From contig JACKER010000021.1 of NCBI GenBank assembly GCA_020632925.1, positions 62,001-126,000 of the forward strand: DNA of 64,000 bases, read 5' to 3'. The notes under the pieces were generated by a model. That model saw only the letters and a list, made by a program, of their open reading frames with translations. It did not search any database and was not told the origin of the DNA. This DNA is from Alphaproteobacteria bacterium. Its GTDB lineage: Bacteria > Myxococcota_A > UBA796 > GCA-2862545. Of the stretch, positions 1 to 7,328 are shown piece after piece (position 1 is the first letter of the stretch; each line of letters begins with the position of its first letter). Both the position numbers and the translations under genes were made by a program.

Positions 1-397
1 CGACCTCTTCACCGTGCCCGGCCAGTCCTTCTACCAGACGACCCGTCGCGTGGTCCTCGACGGCGCCGACGGCATCGTCTTCGTCGCCGACAGCCACCCC
101 GATCGCGAGGAGGCCAACCTGCTGTCCAGGGAAGACATGGTCGCCGCCCTGACCGACCAGGGACGTGACCTGCAAGACGTGCCGCACGTCTACCAGTGGA
201 ACAAGCGGGACGTGCGCGGCGCCGTCCCGACGCACTTCCTCGGCAAGCAGCTCAACCCCGAGAAGGCTCCGGCGGTGGAGGCTGTCGCCGAGCAGGGGAT
301 CGGGGTCCAGGAGACGCACCGCCTGGTGCTCCAGGGCGTCATCGAGTCCATCCGCAACCGCAGCCCCCGTCCGCCCGAGGGACCCGTCCATGCCTGA
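1..397 (+). CDS. MglA-like small GTPase (3' part, 5' end outside window)
   Basis: C-terminal about 131 residues of a Ras-like GTPase of the MglA family, which sets cell polarity in myxobacteria together with roadblock-domain GAPs. The reading frame is open from base 2. The switch II/G3 segment reads TVPGQSFYQTTR, followed by the GVDG-VVFVADS-type strand (DGADGIVFVADS) and the G4 specificity motif NKRD in YQWNKRD, all typical of MglA rather than of other small GTPases. The P-loop lies upstream of the window. The stop overlaps the next gene by 8 nt, so the two are probably translationally coupled. It heads (or sits within) a plus-strand operon running to about 5625 that includes two roadblock proteins, its expected partners. 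Family assignment is firm; whether it is the polarity MglA or a paralogue cannot be told. Confidence 0.9.
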   Translation, partial: DLFTVPGQSFYQTTRRVVLDGADGIVFVADSHPDREEANLLSREDMVAALTDQGRDLQDVPHVYQWNKRDVRGAVPTHFLGKQLNPEKAPAVEAVAEQGIGVQETHRLVLQGVIESIRNRSPRPPEGPVHA

Positions 398-1118
398 AGC
401 GCTCCAAGGAGACCTCGCCTGGGTCAGCATGGGAAGCCTGCTGCAGCTCGCCGAGTCCGAGGCGACCTGCGGCCACGTGGAGCTCCCCGGGATCGCCCGG
501 GTGGACCTCGTGAACGGCCGACCCGTCGGCGCCAGCTTCGGCTCCCTGGACGGTTGGCCGGCGTTGCTCCAGGCCCTGCTCCAGCGGGCCGGCTCGTTCC
601 GGATGGTCGCGGGCGAGAAGGTCGACGCGGCGTCGCGCCCGATCGCGGACACCGGGATGGCGATCCTCGAGGGCTGCCGACTGATCGACGAGCTGGATCG
701 CATCGGCCCGATGCGGCTCCGCGCGGTCCGCCAGCCCGACGACCCGCTGCGTCGCAGCCTGACGGACGCGATGAACGGTGACCGGACGGTCCTCGAGGTG
801 ATCCGGTACGCCGACGTGGCCGAGGTCAAGGCCATCGACCCCTTGATCGCGATGCTCGAGGGGGGAGACGTGGTGGAAGCCGCGCCCCCGGATCGCGCCC
901 GTGCCGAGGAGGTCCGACTCCGGGAGGCCGAGGAGGCCGCCGAGGGTCCCATCGACGCCGACACCCTGATCGACCGTGCCCGCGCCGCCGTCCGCGCCCG
1001 CGATCTGCACGCCGCCGTACGCCTTTTCCGACGCGCCCTCGAGCAGCGACCGGGCGACCGCCTCGTCGCGCAGAATCTCCAACGAGCCGAGCTCATGCTC
1101 GCCCAGTCCACCACCTGA
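390..1118 (+). CDS. DUF4388-domain protein with C-terminal TPR-like helix pair
   Basis: 242 residues. The N-terminal part (about 1-110, starting MPEALQGDLAWVSMGSLLQL) matches the pattern of DUF4388/PATAN-like domains, where a short hydrophobic start is followed by a G-x-I/V-x-L sheet and a segment asking whether a protein shows a signature such as LVNGRPVGASF. These domains are common in Myxococcota signalling proteins beside MglA-like GTPases. Residues about 195-242 (DTLIDRARAAVRARDLHAAV onward) look like a TPR-type helical pair. No catalytic motif is visible. The ATG at 390 lies inside the end of the GTPase gene. A longer in-frame start at 165 would overlap the GTPase by 230 nt and gives non-protein-like sequence, so it was not used. 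Role is inferred: adaptor in the GTPase/roadblock module. Confidence 0.8.
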   Translation: MPEALQGDLAWVSMGSLLQLAESEATCGHVELPGIARVDLVNGRPVGASFGSLDGWPALLQALLQRAGSFRMVAGEKVDAASRPIADTGMAILEGCRLIDELDRIGPMRLRAVRQPDDPLRRSLTDAMNGDRTVLEVIRYADVAEVKAIDPLIAMLEGGDVVEAAPPDRARAEEVRLREAEEAAEGPIDADTLIDRARAAVRARDLHAAVRLFRRALEQRPGDRLVAQNLQRAELMLAQSTT

Positions 1119-1143
1119 TCGAAGTCCCAGAGGAGGTCCCGCC

Positions 1144-1512
1144 GTGTCCAAGTCCGACCAGCTCGCGAAGATCCTGAAGACGCTGTCCACCACCACCCCC
1201 GATGTCGAAGGCGCCGCCATCATCGACAACGACGGTCTGATGATCGCCTCCGCGCTCTCCGCCGACCTCGACGAGGACTCGGTCGCCGCGATGTCCGCCG
1301 CGCTCCTCGGGCTCGGCGAGCGGATCGTGTCCGAGCTCAAGCGCGGTGCCTTCGAGATGGTCATGATCCGCGGCAGCGTGGGTTTCACCATCCTGGTGCG
1401 CGCCGGCGACGGCGCGGTGCTCGCCGCCCTCACCACCAAGCAGGCCAAGCTCGGCCTCATCTTCCTCGACGTCAGCCGCGCCGCGACCGAAGTCGGCCGG
1501 CAGCTGGGCTGA
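1144..1512 (+). CDS. Roadblock/LC7 domain protein (MglB-like)
   Basis: 122-residue single-domain protein. The pattern GAAIIDNDGLMIASAL followed by two helices and a strand (FTILVRAGDGAVLAALTTKQAKLGLI) is the roadblock/LC7 fold, whose bacterial members such as MglB act as dimeric GTPase-activating proteins for MglA-type GTPases. The start is GTG at 1144, decided by a strong AGGAGG at 1131-1136 seven bases upstream. Earlier in-frame starts lack protein-like sequence. It is followed 2 nt later by a second roadblock-type protein, so the pair may form a heterodimer. Function as GAP or scaffold for the GTPase at the start of the window is inferred from family and position. Confidence 0.88.
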   Translation: MSKSDQLAKILKTLSTTTPDVEGAAIIDNDGLMIASALSADLDEDSVAAMSAALLGLGERIVSELKRGAFEMVMIRGSVGFTILVRAGDGAVLAALTTKQAKLGLIFLDVSRAATEVGRQLG

Positions 1513-1514
1513 TC

Positions 1515-1922
1515 ATGAGCAGCGACGGATTCCAGGACCGCGTCACGACGCTCCTGCAGGCGAACAACGCCTCCGGGCCGTACCTGATGTCGCTCGTGTG
1601 CACCTCGCAGGGGCTCGTCGTGGCCTCCGCGGGTGACGCGATCGCGGAGGAAGACGTCGCCGCGTTCACCTGCCTGTTCGACGACATCGTGAAGCGCGCG
1701 GTCCGCGACCTGCACTTCCAGAGGGTGGACGAGGTCACGCTGCTCGACCCGGGCCGGGGGCGGACGATCATCCGTCCCCTGGCCATGGGCGGCAGCGTCC
1801 CGTTCTTCCTCGTGGTCCGCGCCGACCCCAAGACCAGCTGGCGACGCAACACGAGCCGTCTCGCGAACGAGCTCCAGCACGAGCTGACGCCGTTCGCGGA
1901 CCTCGAGGAGGGTGCTGCATGA
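1515..1922 (+). CDS. Second roadblock/LC7-like protein
   Basis: 135 residues. It has the same roadblock layout as its neighbour: helix, strand with the exposed turn LVCTSQGLVVASAGD, two helices (IAEEDVAAFTCLFDDIVKRA), then strands RTIIRPLAMGGSVPFFLVVRAD. It is more diverged and carries an amphipathic C-terminal tail of about 30 residues. The gene begins 2 nt after the preceding roadblock gene and ends overlapping the next gene by ATGA. Two different roadblock proteins in tandem next to an MglA-like GTPase suggest a heteromeric regulator, as known for MglB/RomX-type systems, though that pairing is inference. Confidence 0.8.
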   Translation: MSSDGFQDRVTTLLQANNASGPYLMSLVCTSQGLVVASAGDAIAEEDVAAFTCLFDDIVKRAVRDLHFQRVDEVTLLDPGRGRTIIRPLAMGGSVPFFLVVRADPKTSWRRNTSRLANELQHELTPFADLEEGAA

Positions 1923-2740
1923 GCAACTTCCCTGGTGAGCCGAGCGCCGAGTCGTTGCTCGCGGATCTGTTCGCGAGCGGCAACGAGATGCTCGACTTCA
2001 ACGTCGACGACGAGGTCACGCAAGAGCTGCTGCTGCCCTCGGAGGAGCTGGGACGCGTCGCTCGGCGGATCGCCGGGCAGTACGTCGCCGTCCTGGCGCA
2101 CTACGCAGCCGCCGCGTTCGGCCGCACCCAGCACGACGGGGCGCTCCAGGTCCGCAACTCCGTGGACGCCCTGAGCCGGCTGGCGCACGCCGCCGAAGAC
2201 GCCGAGCAGCTCGCCCTGCTCGCCGAGCTCGAACAGCTGCTCGAAGGACTGGAGGCACCGCGGCGCTCGCGCACGGCCCGCCGGTCGGTCTCTGCACTGT
2301 CCAGCTGGATCCCGCGTTTCGCCGAGACGCTCGAGCCAGAGGACGCCGCGTCCCTGCTCGACCTGATCCGTTGGGAGAAGGGGACGATGCCGCTGCTCGA
2401 CGAGCTCGCCACCATCCGGGGGATCGGGCACGTCCGCCTGTCGCGGCTGTACGCGGCGGGCCTGTTCTCGATCGACGTGGTCGCGAACGCTGCCCCGGAG
2501 GAGATCGTCCAGGTCACCGGCCTGCCGCGGGCCCTCGCCGAGGAGGTGGTCCAGCGGACCCGCCGCTTCGCCGAGGACGAGCGGAGGCGCTGCCTGGAGG
2601 AGATGAAGGATCGGGCGCTGCGTCTTCAGACGCTGGTGAAGACGATCCGCTTCTCGGCGGACGATCCGCTCGCCGCCGAGGCCATGGCCGCAGTGGAGCA
2701 GGCCCTCCTGGGTCTGGCCAAACAGGGAGGTGGAAGATGA
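1919..2740 (+). CDS. Helix-hairpin-helix (HhH) protein of unknown role
   Basis: 273 residues, mostly alpha-helical and without signal peptide or membrane segment. Residues about 160-215 contain two consecutive HhH-like motifs (IRGIGHVRLSRLYAAGL then VTGLPRALAEEVV), the kind of sequence-independent DNA-binding or protein-contact element seen in DNA ligase, UvrC and archaeal helicases. The N-terminal half is an Ala/Leu-rich helical bundle with no recognised domain. Start ATG at 1919 overlaps the stop of the roadblock gene (ATGA), and its own stop overlaps the next start, so expression is tightly coupled. An HhH protein followed by an HU-like protein in a GTPase operon hints at a link to DNA or nucleoid, which is inference. 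Confidence 0.72.
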   Translation: MSNFPGEPSAESLLADLFASGNEMLDFNVDDEVTQELLLPSEELGRVARRIAGQYVAVLAHYAAAAFGRTQHDGALQVRNSVDALSRLAHAAEDAEQLALLAELEQLLEGLEAPRRSRTARRSVSALSSWIPRFAETLEPEDAASLLDLIRWEKGTMPLLDELATIRGIGHVRLSRLYAAGLFSIDVVANAAPEEIVQVTGLPRALAEEVVQRTRRFAEDERRRCLEEMKDRALRLQTLVKTIRFSADDPLAAEAMAAVEQALLGLAKQGGGR

Positions 2741-3279
2741 CGTGGGCCGAGCTGTCGAAACGGGTCGCCACTCGCTCGGGCGAGTCCAAGGCCGCCACGC
2801 AGCGCGTGTTGGACGCGTTGATGTCCGAGGTGTCGGACGCCCTGGCCGAGGGCGGCAGCGTCAGCTTGCCGAAGGTCGGGCGCATCTCGAGCGCGTGGCG
2901 TGAGAGCCGCACCCTGCGGTCGATCGGCGACGGTCGGAAGATGATGCTCGACGGCCGCTACGTGGCACGGTTCAAGGCGGCGCAGGCTCTCCGCGAACGG
3001 CTCACCGAGCGGACGCCACAGAGCTGGCGCAGCCCCCAGGCCCAGCAGGCGTGGCGCCTCGCCGAGACGTTGATCGGCGACCTCGCGCTCTACCACCCCG
3101 AGTCCGTGCCCGCCGACGTGAAGGCGGACGACTCGGCCGAGCAGGTGGAGGCGCGGTGCGCGTCGTCCTTCGGCGCACACTGGGAGCGGGTCGTCGGCAC
3201 CTTCCGCGCCCGCACCGAAGGCGCGTCGCTCGACGAACCGTACCTCGCGCTCGCCGCGCGGCGTCGCTGGGCTCGTTGA
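2737..3279 (+). CDS. HU/IHF-like DNA-binding protein with C-terminal extension
   Basis: 180 residues. Residues 1-90 follow the HU/IHF layout: TWAELSKRVATRSG, then the helix that packs the dimer (TQRVLDALMSEVSDALAEGGSVSLPKVGRIS) and a basic arm-like region (RESRTLRSIGDGRKMMLDGRYVARF). The remaining 90 residues are a helical extension without a recognised domain, so the protein is twice the usual HU length. The ATG at 2737 overlaps the previous stop (ATGA) and is preceded by GGGAGGTGG. Position inside a GTPase/roadblock operon is unusual for an HU relative. Non-specific or architectural DNA binding is expected from the family. A specific target is unknown. Confidence 0.75.
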   Translation: MTWAELSKRVATRSGESKAATQRVLDALMSEVSDALAEGGSVSLPKVGRISSAWRESRTLRSIGDGRKMMLDGRYVARFKAAQALRERLTERTPQSWRSPQAQQAWRLAETLIGDLALYHPESVPADVKADDSAEQVEARCASSFGAHWERVVGTFRARTEGASLDEPYLALAARRRWAR

Positions 3280-4358
3280 TGATGAGGCACGAGCCCGGCG
3301 GGGAGGAGACGGAGCTGGAGCCGATCGGCGCCACGCTCCACGTGGCATGGAGTTCGGACCGCTTCCGGTCGGCCTCGGCGCCTGTCTTCGACCTCGCCGA
3401 CGGCTCGTGCGCCTGGCTGGCGGCCCTCCCTGCGGGCGGGAGTCCCGCGCGGGTGCAGCAGCTCCTGGCCGAGGCCATGCGCAAGGCGCCGGAGACGCCG
3501 CAGCAGCTGCGTCTGGTACTCATGCGGGTGATGCGCGAGCTCCACCCGCGCCCGGAGAGTCTGGCGGCGGCGGTCACCCGCGCCGGGAGCACGCTCGTGG
3601 CGACGACGCCGGGCGCGTCCGTCGTGCTCGTCCGCGGCACCCGGGTGCTCGACCGGGCGGTGGACGCCACCGCGTTCGAGACGCAGGAGAGCGACCGCAT
3701 CGCGTTGCTCTGCAACAAGCTCGACCCCCTCCTTGGAGACGCCGACGAGCTCGGTCGGATCATCGGCGCCGACGATCCCCAGTCGACCGCCGTCACCCTC
3801 GTGGAGCTGGGACACGTGCGCGGCGGCGGCGACGAGCTGAGCGCCGTGGTGGCGGTGGTCGGCGGTGACGAGCTGGAGGACACGACCGAGGACACCGGCA
3901 GCTTCGCGGTCGACGACCTCCTGAGCGCGCTCGCGCCGACGCTCGACGGGCTCCACCGCGAGGTCCCGACGCCCGCGCCCGCCCCGCGACAGCGGCGCAA
4001 GCGCCTGACCCGCCGCGAGCCGGTGGTGCCGCGCGCGGCGTCGATGGGCGCACCCCTCGAGCCCAACGTCGAGGACTCGCTGGTGCCGCCGGAGGACGCC
4101 GAGGAGGCCGAGACGGAGGAGGGCTCGGCGGTCGCGACCCTGGACCAGGGCTCCGACGAAGGCGAGCTCGAGCGCTCGGCGAGCCTCTCGGCCACGCTGA
4201 CGCCTCAGCCGGAGGCTTCGCCCCACACCCTGTCGGTGGCCGTCCCCACGTCTCGCAACCGTGCGCCCCTCGTCCTGGTGGGTGTCGCCGCAGCGGTGAT
4301 GGGGCTGACGGCGCTCGCGGTCGTGGGGGTGGCGATCGTCGCCGGGCTCGTCACGTGA
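3279..4358 (+). CDS. PP2C-fold pseudophosphatase with C-terminal membrane anchor
   Basis: 359 residues. Residues about 20-195 follow the PP2C (PPM) phosphatase pattern in order: a start like RSD-x-GR (WSSDRFRSA), the GG turn after the first strand pair (LPAGGSP), the GSTL strand (residues 103-106), a late IALLCNKL where active enzymes have L-S-D-G-L, a DDPQ-x-A-x-x-LVELA-type helix, and GGGDELSAVVAVV where D-N-x-T is expected. The metal-binding Asp residues of NED, DGMGG, SDG and DN are all replaced, so catalysis is unlikely. A Pro/Glu-rich linker of about 125 residues ends in one transmembrane helix (about 328-358). The start overlaps the preceding stop (TGATG). A sensor or scaffold role is inferred. 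The fold call rests on motif order alone. Confidence 0.65.
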   Translation: MMRHEPGGEETELEPIGATLHVAWSSDRFRSASAPVFDLADGSCAWLAALPAGGSPARVQQLLAEAMRKAPETPQQLRLVLMRVMRELHPRPESLAAAVTRAGSTLVATTPGASVVLVRGTRVLDRAVDATAFETQESDRIALLCNKLDPLLGDADELGRIIGADDPQSTAVTLVELGHVRGGGDELSAVVAVVGGDELEDTTEDTGSFAVDDLLSALAPTLDGLHREVPTPAPAPRQRRKRLTRREPVVPRAASMGAPLEPNVEDSLVPPEDAEEAETEEGSAVATLDQGSDEGELERSASLSATLTPQPEASPHTLSVAVPTSRNRAPLVLVGVAAAVMGLTALAVVGVAIVAGLVT

Positions 4359-4365
4359 GCCTGTC

Positions 4366-5625
4366 GTGACGGAGCTCGACGACGCCCTGCTCGACGCGAT
4401 GTCGGACGGGGCGATCGTCACCGACGCGCGAGGACGGATCGTCCGCACGAACGCGGCCATGGTCGCTCTGCTGGGAGCGCCGGCCCTCGGGCGGGCGGTC
4501 GCCTCCCTCCCGCTGCGCGCCGAGTGGTCGGGCGACCCGCTGCTCGAGCCGCCCACGGACGCGGTCGACGGCCGGCTCCAGGTCGCCGACGGCACACATC
4601 GCCTGGTCCACGTCCGGTTCCGCGCGCTGAGCGGCGGACGCCGGCTCTACGTCGTCGAGGACCGCACCGAGCTCCGCAAGCTGCGCCACCGCCTGTCCTA
4701 CGCGGACCGCCTCGCGAACGCCGGGGCGCTCGCAGCAGGCTGGCTGAAGGGGTTCGGGGACCCCGAGGTCCGCCTGCAGAGAGCTGCGTCACTGCTCGCC
4801 GACCCCTGGAGCGCGGACGACGCCACCGATCTCGCGCAGGTCGCGCGCGGGCTGGACCAGGCCTCCGGGAGCGCCGAGCTGGTGTTCGCGTTGGACGGGC
4901 TCCCCCGGATCGCCCTCGGCCCTTCGCTCGCGCGCCAGGTGCTCGCGAACCTCGTGGACAACGCCCTGCGCCACCGTGGCCGACGGATCCGGATCGAGGG
5001 GGAGCACGCGGACGGGCGCGTGGTGGTCATTGTCGTCGACGACGGGGAAGGGCTGGCGATGACGCCGGAGACGGCCACCCTCCCCTACACCACCACGCGC
5101 GACGGGGCCCAGGGGCTGGGGCTCACCGTCGTCCGCGACATCGTGGAGGGAGGAGGGGGTTCGCTGGACCTGACCGCCGATCCGCACGGCACCAGTGTGA
5201 CCCTCACGTTCCCCGTCGCTCGCACCCAGCCAGAACCCGCCGGGCCACCCGCGACCGAGGCCGGGCGACGGGTGCTGGTGATCGACGACGAGCCCGCGGT
5301 CCTGAGGATGATCGGCCGCACGTTGAGACGGGACGGCATCGAGACGGTCGGGTTCGGCGACGGTCTCGCAGCGCTCGAGCACCTCGGCCGCGGGGATCGC
5401 TTCGACGCGATCCTCTGCGACGTGGAGATGCCCACGATCGACGGCCGCGAGCTGGCCCGCCGGATCGCCAGCGACCACCCCTCGCTCGCCCCCCGCATCG
5501 CCATGATCAGCGGGAGCGACGCCACCCTGAGCGCCGCGCTCGACGGAGACGGGCCTCGCCACGGCCTGACGAAGCCCTTCCGCGCCGACGCGCTACGCGA
5601 GCTGCTGGCCCGACTCCTCGAGTAG
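4366..5625 (+). CDS. PAS - degenerate histidine kinase - REC hybrid protein (H-box His missing)
   Basis: 419 residues, no membrane segment. Residues 5-100 look like a PAS domain. Residues 113-133 align with a HisKA helix (ADRLANAGALAAGW) but the canonical H-E-x-x-N-P is K-G-F-G-D-P, so the phosphoacceptor His is Lys128. The ATPase domain keeps N box (NLVDNALRH, 195-203), G1 (DDGEG, 225-229) and G2 (GLGLTV). A C-terminal receiver keeps the acidic pair D307/D308, phospho-site D352, S/T at 382-384 and K403. It starts with GTG 7 nt after the upstream gene and is the last gene of the operon. It may sense nucleotide or act in trans on another receiver. True autophosphorylation at a conventional His is not possible as written. 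Confidence 0.82.
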   Translation: MTELDDALLDAMSDGAIVTDARGRIVRTNAAMVALLGAPALGRAVASLPLRAEWSGDPLLEPPTDAVDGRLQVADGTHRLVHVRFRALSGGRRLYVVEDRTELRKLRHRLSYADRLANAGALAAGWLKGFGDPEVRLQRAASLLADPWSADDATDLAQVARGLDQASGSAELVFALDGLPRIALGPSLARQVLANLVDNALRHRGRRIRIEGEHADGRVVVIVVDDGEGLAMTPETATLPYTTTRDGAQGLGLTVVRDIVEGGGGSLDLTADPHGTSVTLTFPVARTQPEPAGPPATEAGRRVLVIDDEPAVLRMIGRTLRRDGIETVGFGDGLAALEHLGRGDRFDAILCDVEMPTIDGRELARRIASDHPSLAPRIAMISGSDATLSAALDGDGPRHGLTKPFRADALRELLARLLE

Positions 5626-5704
5626 GTCGTGGAGAGTGTGGGCGCAGCGGGCCGCCGGCCACCGCAGGAGACTGACTCTGCGGTGCGCCCACACTCTCCG
5701 CGAC
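5626..5704. terminator. Large 21-bp-stem inverted repeat between convergent genes
   Basis: The arms 5631-5646 (GGAGAGTGTGGGCGCA) and 5684-5699 are perfect reverse complements. The stem extends outwards to 5626-5630/5700-5704 with one G-T pair, giving 21 bp. The 37-nt loop holds a second stem, ACCGCAG/CTGCGGT, around 5661-5684. It fills the gap between the plus-strand operon ending at 5625 and the minus-strand OmpA gene ending at 5709, which suits a bidirectional terminator, although there is no T tract. A mobile repeat family is the alternative. Confidence 0.6.
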
Positions 5705-5708
5705 GAAC

Positions 5709-7328
5709 TCACGGCTCCACCGGCTCCTCCACCCAACGGGCGATGGTCATGTCGACGCGCCGGTTCTTCGCCCAGGCCTCCGCCGTCTGCGCGGGGTCCA
5801 GGGGACGGGTCTCGCCGAAGCCCTCGCTCTCGAGGCGCTCCGCCGCGATCCCGTGGTCGATCAGCCACTGCCGCACGGAAGCGGCGCGGTCCTGCGAGAG
5901 CTTCAGGTTGTACGCCGCGTCGCCGCGGCTGTCCGTGTGGCCCTCGATGCGCAGCAGCTCGATCTCCGGGTAGTCGTGGAGCACCTGCGCCACCTGCCCG
6001 AGGAGGTCGTCCGACGCCGGCAGGATGCGGGCCGACGCCGTCTGGAAGAGCACGGACTCACGCAGATCGATGCGCTCTCGGGTCACGACCACCTTGGCGT
6101 TGCTCGCGGGCTGCAGCACCAGGTCGATCTCTCCGCCGGGCTCGGCGATGGCGACCTCGAGGGCGGCCGCCTCGTAGCCGGGGGCGCTCCCCTCCACCCG
6201 GTAGGTGCCGGGGATCAGCTCCACGCGCCGCTCACCCGCACCGACGCCGTCGATCCCCACGATCCGGGACCGTGCGGTGTCCAGGATGTTCCCGCCGGGA
6301 TCGACGACCCGCAGCCGTACGGCCACCTCCGGCTCCGGACAGCCGTCGTCGTCGCGCACGCCGTCCAGGTCCTCGGGCTCGGTGGGACACGGATCGTCGG
6401 GATCCAGCCAACCGTCGCCATCGGTGTCCACCACCACCGGCTCGGGCGGGGGCGCCGGGACGACGACGGGTACGGGCTCGGGCGCCGGCTCGGCCTGCGG
6501 GAGCGTCCAGCCCAGCCCCACGAGCAAGCGGAAGTCGGGCGATCCGACGCCGTGCGTCAGCCCGGTGCCCACACCGCCGCGCAGGCGCCAGTCGCCGAAC
6601 GAGCGGTAGCCGGTCGCCAGCCACTCCCAGTCGGTCGCGCCGGACGCCGACAGGGGCGCGCTGTAGGGCAGGCTCAGGTTCGTCTCGAGCCCGGCCCCGG
6701 TCCGCTCGTCGAAGGCGTAGACGGCGCCGGCGCGTGCGAGGAACCCATCGTCGAGCACGATGTCCTCGAGCTCGTTGCGCGGTCCGCCGCGGGTCCCGAG
6801 GTTGGCGGCGAGCAGCACCGGGCCGGCGGCCCCGTCGACGGCGACGGACAGCTCGTACGCCCCCTCGCCCAGCGCCAGCGCGTTCGCCGCGGTGGAGGTC
6901 GGGATCCACAGTCGCCCACCCAGCGAGACGCCCACGGGGGAGCTGCCTCGGCGCAGCGCCAACCGACCGTCGATCGCGAGATCACCGAGCGCGGGCGCGC
7001 GCTCCTCGATCCCCGCCTGGAAGACGTAGATCGGGACGACGAGCCCGAGCTGGGCCGGCCCGAAGCTCGCGGCGCCCATCAGGTCGGCCTGCAGCACGTC
7101 ACTGACGAGCCGCGTCTCGGTCCCGTCCACGCCCTCGTAGACGAGCGGGTCGTTGGTGTAGTGGAACAGCGCGTCGGCGCGGAAGTTCGGGTCGGACGTC
7201 GCACCGACCTCGTCCACCCACAACAGGTGGGAACCGGTGACCGTCGGGCGGAAGGTCTGAGCGGACAGATCGGGGCTGGCGGCGTCCGTGAAGGTCTGGG
7301 CGCTGGCCGAGGCGAAGACGAACCACAT
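5709..7328 (-). CDS. OmpA-family outer membrane protein with DxDGDG insert
   Basis: 539 residues. A short N-terminal signal (MWFVFASASAQ) is followed by about 250 residues of beta-barrel-like sequence, a Pro/Glu linker, a single calcium-binding thrombospondin type 3 style segment (DTDGDGWLDPDDPCPTEPED), a PEGA/carboxypeptidase-regulatory-like domain (about 330-415), and a C-terminal OmpA peptidoglycan-binding domain. The latter shows IEGHTDSRGDAAYNLKLSQ and the NRRVD motif with the Arg/Asp that hold diaminopimelate. It lies downstream of the MYXO-CTERM-like protein gene with a one-base overlap (TGATG), so both are one transcript. Likely role is anchoring the outer membrane to peptidoglycan; a porin activity is possible but unproven. 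Confidence 0.88.
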   Translation of the reverse strand: MWFVFASASAQTFTDAASPDLSAQTFRPTVTGSHLLWVDEVGATSDPNFRADALFHYTNDPLVYEGVDGTETRLVSDVLQADLMGAASFGPAQLGLVVPIYVFQAGIEERAPALGDLAIDGRLALRRGSSPVGVSLGGRLWIPTSTAANALALGEGAYELSVAVDGAAGPVLLAANLGTRGGPRNELEDIVLDDGFLARAGAVYAFDERTGAGLETNLSLPYSAPLSASGATDWEWLATGYRSFGDWRLRGGVGTGLTHGVGSPDFRLLVGLGWTLPQAEPAPEPVPVVVPAPPPEPVVVDTDGDGWLDPDDPCPTEPEDLDGVRDDDGCPEPEVAVRLRVVDPGGNILDTARSRIVGIDGVGAGERRVELIPGTYRVEGSAPGYEAAALEVAIAEPGGEIDLVLQPASNAKVVVTRERIDLRESVLFQTASARILPASDDLLGQVAQVLHDYPEIELLRIEGHTDSRGDAAYNLKLSQDRAASVRQWLIDHGIAAERLESEGFGETRPLDPAQTAEAWAKNRRVDMTIARWVEEPVEP

